DNA of 64,000 bases from Shinisaurus crocodilurus (taxonomy: Eukaryota; Chordata; Lepidosauria; Squamata; Shinisauridae), in the NCBI GenBank assembly GCA_021292165.1, contig CM037879.1, forward strand, positions 42,493,802-42,557,801, written 5' to 3'. A model generated the notes under the pieces. That model was not told the DNA's origin, ran no database searches, and saw nothing but the letters and a program-made list of their open reading frames with translations. Numbering within the stretch: position 1 is the first letter of the stretch; the number at the start of each line of letters is the position of its first letter. This document shows, piece after piece, positions 44,085 to 54,673 of the stretch. The position numbers and the translations under genes were made by a program.

Positions 44085-44795
44085 TTTCTTAGTTTTGGGT
44101 CTGTCAGCACTCACCATCTAAGTTTGCTTTTAGAAGGATGGGGAGAAGGAGTAGTGGGAGTGAGGCACCGTGCAGGCTTAAACCCTTCGTGCGTTTGGAC
44201 TGCAGAAAGGGGAGCAACTCCCAAACTCCACAATGAGATAAATCTGAAGAAGTTTGAAGAACGTGTCAATATATCTTCACATGGGGGAGAAAAGGTCTGA
44301 GACTCTATGTATTCCTGCTAGAGAGTGCTCTTCAGTTTGCTCCCTCACTCCTACCTTCCTCCTCAGCTACCAACCAGTAAATTAGACATAAGTAGTTGGT
44401 GCGTTAATCTTCCCAGAAAGACCATGCAACGGTTCTTTGAGGAGAGCTGGGGGGGGGGAGTCTCCCCAGTCCTCTCCAGTGCACTCTCTGCTTTGAAAAG
44501 AAGGAAGAGAGAAGGAAATGATTGCCCTACTCTGTGTCCCTACCATTTGATTATTTGCTGTGTTCCGCAAATATTTCAGGTGCCCTTGCAAATTTGGAGC
44601 CTGCCAGCCTTTTAGGATTCCTACAGACTCAGGGTATGATTCTTCCCTTCGTACAGGGTGCAACAGTACCTTCCACCACAGCCCCCTCAACACAGGTAGC
44701 ATGGGGGATTGATACATGCAGTGGAGATTTGTGCAAGTCCCCCAAATCCCCCGGTCCATGCTACAAGGGAGAGGCACTGAACCTGTGAGCGGCAC
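44085..44795. other. unassigned non-coding DNA
   Basis: Nothing classifiable is seen. Confidence 0.45.
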
Positions 44796-44853
44796 TGAGT
44801 AGGGGGTTGGACTCGATGGCCAAAATGGCCCCTTCCAACTCTATGATTCTACA
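44796..44853 (+). mobile_element. CR1 3' terminus
   Basis: GGGGGTTGGACTCGATGGCC, CCCCTTCCAACTCTATG and ATTCTACAA form the last ~58 bp of CR1. Could also be the tail of a CR1-mobilised SINE. Confidence 0.85.
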
Positions 44854-45042
44854 AATGCACCCTTTGTATTAATCATCATCATCATTTTGGGCTACATTAT
44901 AGTCCTTCTTGGACTTTTGAAAACATGCTTACCTCTACGCATGAGCGGGTAGTGGGGCATAGACCCACCTTGATGTTGCTGCATAGCCACCTCCCTGACA
45001 TTGCATGTGTGATGTAACACACACACCACACGCGACCCACAC

Positions 45043-45408
45043 CGATGCTGGCTCCAGGTTTTTTTAGGGCACTTGGGCGAGACATCCTCAATGGGGCCCC
45101 TTCCCTCACTGCGTCTACCTTCTCACTGCCATTGTCACCAGCTGCTGCTGCTCCTCATTCCCTTCCTCATCACTGCTTCTACTTGCTTTCTTGACAGGTA
45201 CACAGCCAGTGAGCGAGTAGGCTGTGGCATCTACCACTTCTCCTTCTCACCACCACCATTGTCTGGGCCAGAGTGAGAGGCAGGTGACCAAGCGGGTTGC
45301 AATGGCGAAGAGGAGGAGCAAGTCCAAGGGGCTCTTGTCGGTGGGCCCCTGCTGGGGTGGTAGCCCTCGCCAGGTGCCCGACCATGCCTACCCTTGACGC
45401 CAGCCCTG
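45043..45408. mobile_element. hAT-type element (CAGGGCTGGCGTCAAG family)
   Basis: Right end TACCCTTGACGCCAGCCCTG. The left end CGATGCTGGCTCCAGG is an imperfect complement. Flanks ACCCACAC and GCCCACAT match at 6 of 8 positions. GC-rich interior, non-coding. Confidence 0.65.
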
Positions 45409-45410
45409 GC

Positions 45411-45495
45411 CCACATATGTGGTGCAAACATCTGCAAAAAGGAAGCCTACACACATAGGCCTCCTGTTTGCAGGTGTTTGCACCATATGCACAAA
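45411..45495. repeat. hairpin next to the hAT end
   Basis: TGGTGCAAACATCTGCAAAA and GGAAGCCT pair with AGGCCTCC and TTTGCAGGTGTTTGCACCA, around an ACACACAT loop. Confidence 0.8.
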
Positions 45496-46514
45496 CACCT
45501 GAGGGGCCTATGTCATGCACATGACATCGTGGGGGGGGGGGCAGAGCTGCACGGCGTGTCCCTGCTCACGCGTATTGGTAAGCGTTTTGTTGAAGGCCCA
45601 CGTGGGGCTTCTGGTTCAGCGTGAACACACTCAAGGTTTTATTCTGGATTTGGGATTACGTTAACTTTCATTTGATTCCTCCATAATGCTGAAATGGGAA
45701 ATGTCAATCGAAAGCGCGATTTCCATTTCCATCAGCATCCATTTTAAAAATCAGAACCATCCCTTCCTTCCTCCCCCCCCCCCGAACCCTGTCCTTACAG
45801 CCTGGCTTTCAATCTGGTTGATGAGATGCCTTTACTACTTCGCAGAGTGGCAGTGGCTTCGCCAGCAGCAAAGTCAAGCAACGGGGCTGCCCAGGCACAT
45901 TAATTACTGTTGCTGTTGTTAATTATTTACACAATGTCATAGGTGTGCCTGGCAATACATCATTTCGACAGGTCCCTACCCCAAGGATTTCACATTCTAA
46001 TCTGGATGGACACACTACAAGCAATTAAAAGATGGGAATAGGAGTGGAGCGCGCTCGGTTGACTCCATCCGGTCACTGTGACCGTGGGACATGTTTGTTC
46101 CTGTGGACGCCGAACGTCATTGCCTGACCCTCTTTTCGTCGGAGTGCAGTACAAGTCAGCTTCTCTCAAATATATACCGGAGATAGTGACCTACACACGT
46201 TCCTTGAATCAAGGTTTCTCAAAGTGGGGTACCGGAATGTATGGATTTCTAGGTGAAAACTCAGGTTGTAAACCTGAGAAAGATTTTGAGTTCCTAGCTT
46301 TCCCAAAGCACTCATCCTCAAAAGGACACGGACAATGTGGTCACAAGGTGGTGGTCGCAAGCAAGGACACTGACAATGTGGTCACAAGGTGGTAGCTAGC
46401 AGAACACACGCACATGAACACGCACCAGGTTGGCAGTCCCTGGCACAGAATCCAGACAAGAGAGTGCCACTGTTGATCAAAAGACAAGCTAATCTGGGAT
46501 TCACTCGTAGCAGA
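45496..46514. other. unassigned, with a short direct repeat
   Basis: GACAATGTGGTCACAAGGTG(GT) occurs at 46331-46352 and 46372-46393 (41 bp period). C10 and G10 runs lie near 45774 and 45532. Nothing else is classifiable. Confidence 0.5.
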
Positions 46515-46900
46515 AGCTCTCTGGGTGGTTTACAAAGATTAAAACCTTTAGAATACATCATACATGGTGTAAAAACCATTTACATACAAACATATAAACA
46601 GACATCACACAAAGAGAGAGACACAGCTATATCAAAACAATTTTAAACAATCAACAATAAGAAAAATCCAGAACCTGATTGAAACCTCATCATATGCTGC
46701 CAAATGCCTGAGAGAAGAGGAAGGTCTTAACCTGGCGTCGAAAAGATAACAATGTTGGTGCCAGGCAGACCTCGTCAGGAAGATCATTCCAAAATTGGGG
46801 GGGCACCACTAAGAAGGTCTTCTCTCTTGTTGCTGCCTTCTGAGCCTCCCTCAGAGGAGACACCTGGAAGAGGGCCTTAGATGATTAATGTAGTGGACGG
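46515..46900 (-). mobile_element. L2-like LINE 3' part, antisense
   Basis: CTCTCTGGGTGGTTTACAAA at the 3' side, then AGGTCTTAACCTGGCGTCGA, GCCAGGCAGACCTC and 'gcaccactaagaaggtcttctctctt'. These are the antisense of the L2 'W..LP......' C-terminal region. Confidence 0.75.
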
Positions 46901-46924
46901 GTAGTAGGTTCATGATTGGAGATT

Positions 46925-48005
46925 TAGCGTGTTCTGGATGGGATTGTATCTGAAGGATCCAGTTCACAGCTTGGGGATGCTTTTGGACCTATCATTGTTC
47001 TTGAATGGCTCTGGCCAGGAGTGACTTTGTCCAGCTTTGGCTGGCATGACATTTATGCTCCTTCCTAGCAGGGCCGGCGCTACCGCTAGGCCAACTAGGC
47101 GGCTGCCTAGGGCGCATGGCTAAGGGGGCGCAGAAATGCCCCGCTCCTGCGCCTTCCTTCCTTCCTGGGCTGCAGAGGCCGGCGGCAGCAGCAGCAGAAG
47201 GAGGAGGAAGCTCGCTCGCTCGGCCGACTTCCTCGCCGCTGCTGCGGAGCCCGTATCTATCGGCGAGGTGGCCGGGCGGGGCAGCCGCGGAGACGCCATG
47301 GGTGACAAAAAGCCATGTCTTAGACCGGCGGGGAAGGCCTTGCCCCTCCCCTCCCCCAGACGCGCACCCGCAGCTCCTCAGGGCAGAGGCAGCTGCGCCA
47401 GGAGCAGCAGCAGCAGACGAAGAGGAGCGTGGCGGGCAGCCGGCCTCCCGCTCCTCCCCGCCAGCAGCACATCCCCCAGGAGTGAGTGGGCACCCGGGCT
47501 AAGCTAGACACCCCCGGCCGTGCCCGCCTCCCCCCCCGCGAGAGCCCAGCGCGCTCTCCGCAGCTCCGCCGCCCCCTCCTAAAAACTTTTCCAAAGGAGA
47601 ATTTGGGGGGGGCGCTGGGCGAGCAGGCGTTTCCCGGGCCTGGCTGCTTTGCTCGGGAGGGGCCCCCCCCGGAGAGAGGGAGGGAGGGCTCAAGTGGGGG
47701 GGGCTAAATATTTGATGTTGCCTTGGGCGCCAAACTGCCTTGCACCGGTCCTGCTTCCTAGAGAAGGTGGAGCTGGCCAAAGTGACCCATGCCTTAATCA
47801 CCTCACATTTAGACTACTGCAACATGCTCTACGTGGGGCTGCCCTTGAAGAGTGTTTGGAAATTGTAGTTAGTGCTGAATGTAGCAGCCACATTGCTTTC
47901 AGGTGTGCATTTTGCTGACCGTATTACATTGGTCCTGTGCCAACTGCCCTGGCTCCCAGTTTCCAGGCACAATTCAAGGTGCTGGTGCTCAACTAATAAG
48001 CCCTA
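46925..48005 (+). mobile_element. L2 reverse-transcriptase fragment, split by a hAT element
   Basis: Left 46925-47068 and right 47754-48005. Broken frames correspond to the L2 stretch with 'SLGMLLDLSLFLNG' and then 'VTHALITSHLDYCNMLYVGLPLK', 'LPWLPVSRHNSRCWCS'. The split lies exactly at the CTTCCTAG target duplication of the hAT insert. Confidence 0.8.
47069..47753. mobile_element. hAT element (CAGGGCCGGTGCTACC family), longest copy
   Basis: Left CAGGGCCGGCGCTACCGCTA; right TGCCTTGCACCGGTCCTG. The 8 bp duplication CTTCCTAG is exact (47061-47068, 47754-47761). The 685 bp interior is CpG-rich and holds overlapping GC-driven frames but no transposase motif. Confidence 0.93.
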
Positions 48006-48008
48006 AAC

Positions 48009-48238
48009 CAGGGGTGTCGAGGGCTGAGGACCGCTTTAAGCTCAAGGGCCAAATTCCATTTCAGAGAAGCTCTCAGGGGTGACATTCCAGTGGTGGGCGG
48101 GGCCAAAGGCAAAAGAGGTGGGGCCAAAAATACCCAAAATATCAGCATACTTTATCTTAAAGCTCTTACTGCCAATAACTAAGCCTTAGTAGAAGCATTC
48201 CAACCTTTTAAAGTGGGGCAGGAGAGTGACACCCTACT
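48009..48238. mobile_element. hAT-type element (family of 6390), inverted and truncated
   Basis: CAGGGGTGTCGAGGGCTGAG at the left. ACATTCCAGTGGTGGGCGGG and CATTCCAACCTTTTAAAGTG are reverse complements of interior blocks at 32100-32220. The far terminus is missing. Confidence 0.65.
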
Positions 48239-48643
48239 TTCAACATCTGCTTGTATGATGCTAGAGTCTTCTATTCTATGGCCTTATTAAGTGTGTGTTG
48301 CAATGCTTTTATGCACTTTATTTTCTCTTTCTTTCTTTCTTTCTTTCTCTCTCAGCTATCAGTTCCTTCCTTCCTTCCCTTTTAAATTGTACATTTGCTA
48401 CAGGGTTCTGATTTATTAAATGTTTCATCTACATTTGTGGTACCATTCAAGTTGTTATCAGCAACTCTCTGCCTTGATTCTAACATGGCTTGGATCAGGC
48501 CCTTAATCAGCATTCCCAGAAAATAAGCATAGCTTTTTATTTCATTTTTTCCAGTCTAGCTAATCTGCTGACATTCCTGCCTCTGTGTGTGTGTGTCTTT
48601 AAAAAATATATTTCTGGGGCAGCATTTATGGATGGATATACAG
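48239..48643. other. unassigned, with (TTTC)n at 48326-48354
   Basis: Short simple repeats only (TTTC, TTCC, GTGT). Confidence 0.5.
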
Positions 48644-48808
48644 GCCTGTGGCTTACGCTGGCTCAGCTTGTCTGAGCGTGGAAAGCTAAGCAGGGTCAAG
48701 CCTGGCTATTACCTGGATGGGAGACCCCTCTAGTTTCCTGCATTGAGCAGGGGGTTGGACTTGATAGCCTTGTAGGCTCCTTCCAACTCTATGATCTATG
48801 AAATCTAT
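48644..48808 (+). mobile_element. 5S rRNA-headed SINE with CR1 tail, copy 1
   Basis: The head follows vertebrate 5S rRNA: GCCTGTGGC start, TTGTCTGAGCGTGGAAAGC, then box A AAGCTAAGCAGGGTC (48683-48697), GCCTGGCTATTACC, and box C TGGATGGGAGACC (48714-48726). After CCCTCTAG it switches to the CR1 3' terminus (CTGCATTGAGCAGGGGGTTG, TTGATAGCCTTGTAGGCTCC, TTCCAACTCTATGATCTATG). 5S-headed SINEs with CR1-like tails have a precedent in zebrafish SINE3. Here the internal Pol III promoter looks intact. A second copy is at 63704-63872. Confidence 0.9.
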
Positions 48809-49085
48809 AAAGGAGCTGGTAAATGTGCTTTGCTTACACATTTGGTATCTATGAGAACTACGGAGCTATCCGTGGTTTGACCAGAGCAAATATGTTCTCT
48901 CCAGGAGAGACAGGGTGGTGGTTGCCTCACTCACCCCTTTCAGTCCACCTTCCTGTTTTATGAGCATCTCAGAAAGTTTGAGCTTCTCCTCCAAAGTTAG
49001 AAGGAGAAGCACCAGCAGTCCAGGACATTTTGCTGCCTGAAGCAGAGCCCAAATGGCGACTCCCCCTTGTGCCAGGGCCAGCACT

Positions 49086-49215
49086 TGAAAGCGGCCTTCC
49101 CCAACCTGGGGCTCTCTAGATATGTCAGGACTACAAATCTCATCATCCCCAGCCAGCCCAGCTGGGAGTGATTGGAATTGTAGTCCCGACACACCTAGAG
49201 CTCAGCAGGTTAGGC
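49086..49215. mobile_element. hAT-type MITE (CAGCTTTCC family), diverged
   Basis: CGGCCTTCCCCAACCTGGGG at the left; TAGAGCTCAGCAGGTTAGGC at the right. The arms TCAGGACTACAAATCTCATC and GAATTGTAGTCCCGACA pair imperfectly. Confidence 0.65.
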
Positions 49216-49508
49216 ATGGTCTCTTCCACCTCATGGCATCACCGGAAGCCAATCGCTTCACCCCACTGCCTGGAAGCAGCAGCAGCAGCCAGCCGCCTCC
49301 AGAGGGAGGTGGGAGAGAGAATGGAGGAAATGAATGGGCAAGTGCCTTTGGCCAGCTGTACATACGGTAATCATTTTTGTTCAACTGTATTCTTTCTTTT
49401 TTCTGTATTCTTTCTTTTCGGTGTGGGGGTGCATCCTTTTAAATCTGTTTTGGAGGCTGGTGCTTTAATACTGGCACATTTGGAACTTGACTTTAAAGTC
49501 AGAAATGT

Positions 49509-49828
49509 TTAATTAACTCTTTTTTCCAGAAAGGAGGAGGAAAGCTCTTTCTTATTTTGATATTATTAATATGTATTTATTTAATCATTTAATATTATTT
49601 TTAGCCTGTCTTTAAGGCAGCCTACAAAATAATTTTAGATAAATACATATTAACGATATCAAAATGTTAAAAAAACAAAAACAGAGCTTTCCTCCTCCTT
49701 TCTGAAAAAAGAGTTAATTTATTTATGGCCTTTTTGTATACTTTTGTAGAGTTCAAGCCTCTTAAGGTGGCATACAAGATTAACAAAAAATACAAAAGTA
49801 TACAAAAAGGTCATACATAAATATACAA
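49509..49828. repeat. two consecutive foldbacks around L2-like tails
   Basis: First: TTAATTAACTCTTTTTTCCA and GAAAGGAGGAGGAAAGCTC (49509-49547) pair with GAGCTTTCCTCCTCCTTTCT and GAAAAAAGAGTTAA (49684-49717); further in, TTGATATTATTAATATGTAT pairs with ATACATATTAACGATATCAA. Second: TTTTTGTATACTTTTG (49731-49746) pairs with CAAAAGTATACAAAAA (49793-49808). The loops hold AAGGCAGCCTACAAAAT and AAGGTGGCATACAAGAT, which look like antisense L2 tails. Confidence 0.82.
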
Positions 49829-51451
49829 TAAAATACTATAATAATTTGCAGTAAAATGTAGTATTATAGTATACTATTATATTATTTTATAATATATCTG
49901 CATTATCATCACCATCATCATCTTAATTTTATTGTATTCATTTTGCTACTCATTTGTTGCTACATGAGACTCATGGATTGCTGTGGAAATTATGTATTTA
50001 TTGTAATTTACTACAGGTTGGACCCAGAGAAAAGCACATGAAAAGCTGACTTCCCCACCCCACCCCCCTTCGCTGGCACCCAGACCAACCCCCAGCCCCC
50101 CCAAAAAGGCAGTGGCAATTTCCACACATGGGAGCTCTGTCAGTGGAAGTTTCCTCCACCCGATTTTGAGGGATTCCCCTTCCAGCTCAGGCTCCCACCA
50201 CATAACATTCCAGCCATTCAGCAGGGAAGGGCCAGGGAAATCACCTTCTGTCATGCCTCTTATGTACACTTTTCTCTGGATCCAGCCCTACATTTATAAC
50301 CTGCATTTACCCCATATACATAATCCTTTGCCCCTTCTTTTTTTATATCCTCACAACAACCCTGTGGGAGTTCGAAGCCCCTTAGCGTTTTGCTCCAACA
50401 CCTCTACGAGCTCTGTTTTTTAACCACAAGGAGTAACTTTGAGGGGCTGAACAGCTTTGTTGTTGTTTGTTATTGTGGAACGGCCCCAGTTTAAAGCACT
50501 TTTTCTGTTCTATTCACACCATTTAGATTGAAAGAAACACTTAAACTAGAATAATCTTACATAATTTAACTAACTTGAATTAAGTTAAAACAAACAGTGC
50601 AATCCTACGCACAGTTACTAGAAATGTCTTCAGTGGGTCTTGGGGGGGGGGCTGGTCAGAGGCAGCAGGTAGAGCGAGCAGAACACACACATTCTCGGTT
50701 TGTTCCCTTCCTGCTTAAAGGGGAGCTGGGCAAAATCGCAGATAAACTCAACAGCATGCAGGTCGCAGGAAGAAGCAGGGGAATTTTTTATGCAGGCAGG
50801 GGAATCTGCATAACAAATCGGGACTCTGAATAACAAAGTAACAAGCCTAGATGGCTTAATCCATCGGAGGGTATGAAGTAATTGTAGGCCTCAGTTACTG
50901 GCAGTAGTAGGTTGTCAAGCATCTACTGACTGTCAGCTGAGGAAAGGGCAGAAGAGTCGAACCTTCCTTAACAAGGTCTGCATCATTCTCTCCTCACAGT
51001 CCCCCCAGAAAGAATTTCCCAGAGGGCTGCACTCATGCTACATAATCTATGCCCACTTCTCATACTGTGAATAAGAGCTTACCAAAATCCATAGGCTAAA
51101 ATGGGGTGAAAAATCACACTTTTTTCAAAACCTACAAACATCTTATACTTTTTTCTCTGCCACAGCACATACTACACCTTCTCCCCGATCCAAGATGACA
51201 AACTGTTTCCAAGAGATGCTGTACAAACCGAAGAAATATTTCTACAAAGTGAACTCCATGTAAGTTTACTGACAGGTGGGGGCGGATCAGACAATACCTG
51301 TCAAACTGCTGGTGGGCAAACTTTAAACTCCAATAAATAAGCCGTCCCTTGCCCTTTCTACTTCAAAATTGTCCCGGACCATCCTCAAAACTTCCTCTCC
51401 TACACTGCCAAGTTTCAGATCAGTCTGTTAAGCCGCTTTCTCAGTATAAGC
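49829..51451. other. unassigned non-coding DNA
   Basis: TTATATCCTCACAACAACCC (50344-50363) is a possible relic of a SINE body. Nothing else is classifiable. Confidence 0.4.
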
Positions 51452-51505
51452 CAGTGTTCTCCAGCCTTGGGTCCCCAGATGTTTTTGGCCTACAACTTCT
51501 GATTA
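51452..51505. mobile_element. hAT-type MITE half (family of 1043)
   Basis: CAGTGTTCTCCAGCCTTGGG and TTTTTGGCCTACAACTT match the left half of the family at 54674. The right half is absent. Confidence 0.75.
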
Positions 51506-52380
51506 TAATGGTAGAATGCGATTCAGCCATCTTACCCTTAACATGGGGCCATGACTGTGCCAAAGTAGTTCTATCATTTCCCTTAAAATACTGAACTGTC
51601 AACTCTACCAATCATCCAAATATTGTTTCCCCTTTAAATCTCCGCCAGCTTCAGGCAGTTGGGAGGCTCTCTGGAGAATATGTAAGGGGTATATGGGATC
51701 AGGGGAAGGAGAGGAAGGGAAAGTCCCATTGCGTGAGCAGAAATCCGCATGCGTGATGTTGGATGTAGCCCACACTATACAAAAGCAAAATGAGGAGTTA
51801 CGATCAGCAGTGAACTCAGATACAAGCTTCTGATTGGCCGCCAGTGATGTCATACCTGTCCTGAGTGTGCAGTTTAGGTTAAGGATATAAGCTATGACCT
51901 TTTTCTTCTTTTTTCTTTAGTTATATGTTTCACAATAGCATATAGTCCTTCTGGGTAGAACATTTCCAGGCAGTTACTGAGCCCCTCAGGCTGGTAAGGT
52001 CAAGCGCCACCCGAACAACACGCTTGAGGTATTTCACACAGCTCACACCAAAACTACTCCTGCCTGTCAGGACTGATTGTGCGAACACTTTACATAATTG
52101 CATAAATTGCTTTCACCTCCCGTGGAGGGTACATAAGGCAAATATTGAAAGAATACAGTGGCAGGGCATTGTCAGCGGATGTATTTATAGATTCGGTCAT
52201 GTAATTAAAGTAATAAAATTTGTATTTGTTGACTTTGGGTGGACTAGTTCTATTTGGTGACATGGATATCGTATCTACATGAGACTTCAAAAACTAGCAC
52301 AATGAGAATGTCTGTGTGTCCCTGCTGGGCTTTGTGTCCTCCAGAGTAAGTCAAAACAACATCTTGGATTTGTGTATGAT
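51506..52380. other. unassigned non-coding DNA
   Basis: Nothing classifiable is seen. Confidence 0.4.
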
Positions 52381-53000
52381 CAAATATCATGAAAGTTTGC
52401 AACTGGGGAGAGGTAACGAGCGGGGTACCACAGGGCTCGGTCCTGGGCCCGGTGCTCTTCAACATTTTTATTAATGACTTGGATGAGGAGGTACAGGGAA
52501 TGCTTATCAAATTTGCAGATGACACAAAGTTGGGTGGAACAGCTAATACTCTGGAAGACAGAAACAAAATTCAAAGTGACCTCGATAGGCTGGAGCGCTG
52601 GGCCGAAAACAACAGAATGAAATTTAATAGGGATAAATGCCAAGTGCTGCACCTAGGGAGAGGAAACCAAATGCAGAGTTACAGAATGGGGGACACTTGG
52701 CTCAACAATACTACAAGTGAGAAGGATCTTGGAATTGTGGTAGATCACAAACTGAATATGAGCCAGCAATGCGATGTGGCTGCAAAGAAGGCAAATGCAA
52801 TTTTGGGCTGTATTAATAGAAGTATAGCTTCCAAATCGCGGGAAGTGATAATTCCCCTTTACTCGGCACTGGTTAGGCCTCATCTTGAGTACTGCGTCCA
52901 GTTCTGGGCACCTCACTTTAAGAAGGACATAGACAAACTGGAGAGGGTTCAGAGGAGGGCAACAAGGATGATAAAGGGACTGGAAACAAGGCCCATATGT
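52381..53000 (+). mobile_element. CR1 LINE reverse-transcriptase fragment, open frame
   Basis: An unbroken frame from 52389 encodes the CR1 RT palm and thumb. SGVPQGSVLGPVLFNIFIND covers residues 11-30. The catalytic FADD motif is at residues 42-45 (KFADDTKLGG). Then come LGIVVDHKLNMSQQCDVAAK, LYSALVRPHLEYCVQFWAPH and LERVQRRATRMIKGLE. The copy lacks the endonuclease and N-terminal RT and loses homology at about 53000. The frame then reads through unrelated sequence and a MITE to 53111. It is a young but incomplete, inactive copy. Confidence 0.93.
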
Positions 53001-53034
53001 CTTCAAGAATTACCATTTGGATTGTCCACTGCAG

Positions 53035-53155
53035 ACTTCGCCAGCCTGGTGCCCTCCAGATGTTTTGGACTTCAACTCCAAGCAGCTCCAGCCAACATGG
53101 CCAATGGTTAGAAATGCTGGGAGTTGTAGTCCAAAACAGCACCAGGCTGGTCTCC
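53035..53155. mobile_element. hAT-type MITE
   Basis: GCCAGCCTGGTGCCCTCCAG at the left and ACAGCACCAGGCTGG at the right. TTTTGGACTTCAACTCCAAG pairs with GAGTTGTAGTCCAAAA. No clear target duplication was read. Confidence 0.7.
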
Positions 53156-53319
53156 TGGATATATCTTGACCAGTCCAGCTAGTTTGGGGGCATCTGGGCT
53201 GACTGTCAGATGTGGGAGAGCTCACAAAGCGGTGTGGTAGCCTCTTTTTTATGTCCCCACACCTATTTTCTCCCCACACATTTTAAAAAATTAAAATGAA
53301 CAAGTGGGACCTGCAAAAA

Positions 53320-54050
53320 CAAAAGTTTGTTTGTTTATTTATTTATTTATTTATTCTATTTTTGAATCGCCATCTGACCAGTAATCTGGCCACTCTGAGC
53401 GATGGACAGTATAATTAAATACAAGACAAAAACAAAAAACAGAGCATCAGTTAGCCCAGGGGGGGGGGCAGTCCAACCGGAGCAGGCCCTGATGTTCCCC
53501 CTGCCTGCTCCTGCCGCCTTCACTCCTCCTTCTTGCCCACAGGGCCCTTGATGTCAGTTAGCCCTGGGAGGCAGTCCAACTGGAGCAGGCCCTGATGTTC
53601 CCTCTGCCTGCTTCTGCCACCTTCACTCCTTCCTCTTCCCCACAGGGCCCTTGGTGTCAGTTAGCCCTGGGGGGGGGGGGCAGTCCAACCAGAGCAGGCC
53701 CTGATGTTCCCTCTGCCTGCTCCTGCCGCCTTCACAGAACGGTTTATATATCGCTTACCATATCTCAAAGTTCTATGTTAGCAGTTTATAAGTCAAATGT
53801 TAAAATACATCAAAATAAATACAAAACTCATCAGATAAAACATTTGAAACCCAAAATGCAAAACATAATAGTTAACAAGGAAATGTGAACAGCAGAATCC
53901 ATCAAGGAAGGCCTGGGTAAAGAGGTGCATCTTTAGCAGGTGCCTAAAACATGACACCGTTGGCGCTTCCCAAATACCAGAGCGGAGGGCGGTCCATATC
54001 ATGGGCCCTCCCACTTTATAGTGCTCTTGTTCCTTTTCCACCTGGGATAG
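53320..54050 (-). mobile_element. L2-like LINE 3' part containing a minisatellite
   Basis: An (ATTT)n tail at 53334-53355 is followed by 3' UTR-like 'gccactctgagcgatggacag'. Coding-side remnants follow the minisatellite (AGGTGCATCTTTAGCAGGTG, CCAAATACCAGAGCGGAGGG). The minisatellite occupies 53448-53736. Confidence 0.5.
53448..53736. repeat. ~105 bp minisatellite, 2.8 units
   Basis: Units start at 53448, 53555 and 53658 (CAGTTAGCCC). Each contains a G run, CAGTCCAAC, GAGCAGGCCCTGATGTTCC and TGCCTGCTCCTGCCGCCTTC. Unit length varies mainly with the G run. Confidence 0.93.
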
Positions 54051-54269
54051 CTCATTCCATTCTCCCTTCTACTCCCCACCTGCATTTTAATTTTATCCCC
54101 CAGCTGGCTTAAAGTTTGGTGAGTGCTGGCTTCCATTTAAACGCACATCCACTCCCCAGAATGGAACCCACTGGTGCTTCCTTTATATTTCCCAATTGGC
54201 AGATGTTTAAAATCATTGCGAATGCCCCATCATTAGTAAAGATCTGATTGATAAGTACAGACAGACACA

Positions 54270-54545
54270 GAATGGTGGCACTGCAGATGTGGAATTTTCT
54301 CCCTGGGGAGGTCTGTCATGCCTCCTTCCTGTTTTCAGGCAGGTACTGAAACCCTTTTTATTTTGTCAGGCATTTTATAGTTGATTTCTGCTGTGTTTTA
54401 TTCAGTCTTCTGTGGTTTTGCTGCTGCTGTGTTATATTCAATTTATTTTTAATTTGTATTTTATTGTTACTAGTTTGTGATTTTTTCCCCTTGTGTACCC
54501 TATTGTGGGGGGGGATTAAAGTGGGGTATAAATAATTAAAATAAA
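54270..54545 (+). mobile_element. L2 LINE 3' end
   Basis: GTGGAATTTTCTCCCTGGGG, GGTACTGAAACCCTTTTTAT, 'ttgtcaggcattttatag', and a terminus 'ttaaagtggggtataaataattaaaataaa'. These fit the end of L2 ORF2 and its 3' UTR. Confidence 0.8.
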
Positions 54546-54555
54546 GAATGGCATA

Positions 54556-54660
54556 TTTTATTATTTATTGATGTATTTATTTATTCTGAGCATTTAATGC
54601 CTGCTCTTCAGCCCTCAAGGAGATTCTCAGAGCCACTTGCAACAATTTAAAAACAATTTC
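54556..54660 (-). mobile_element. L2-like 3' tail, antisense
   Basis: ATTTATTGATGTATTTATTT followed by 'ggagattctcagagccacttgcaacaatttaaaa'. Confidence 0.5.
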
Positions 54661-54673
54661 CAAGTTTATAGAA

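Noticed and set aside
48644..48808. A 5S rRNA gene or simple 5S pseudogene
   Set aside because: The 3' part of 5S is replaced by the CR1 terminus, and a second copy has the same junction, so it is a SINE.
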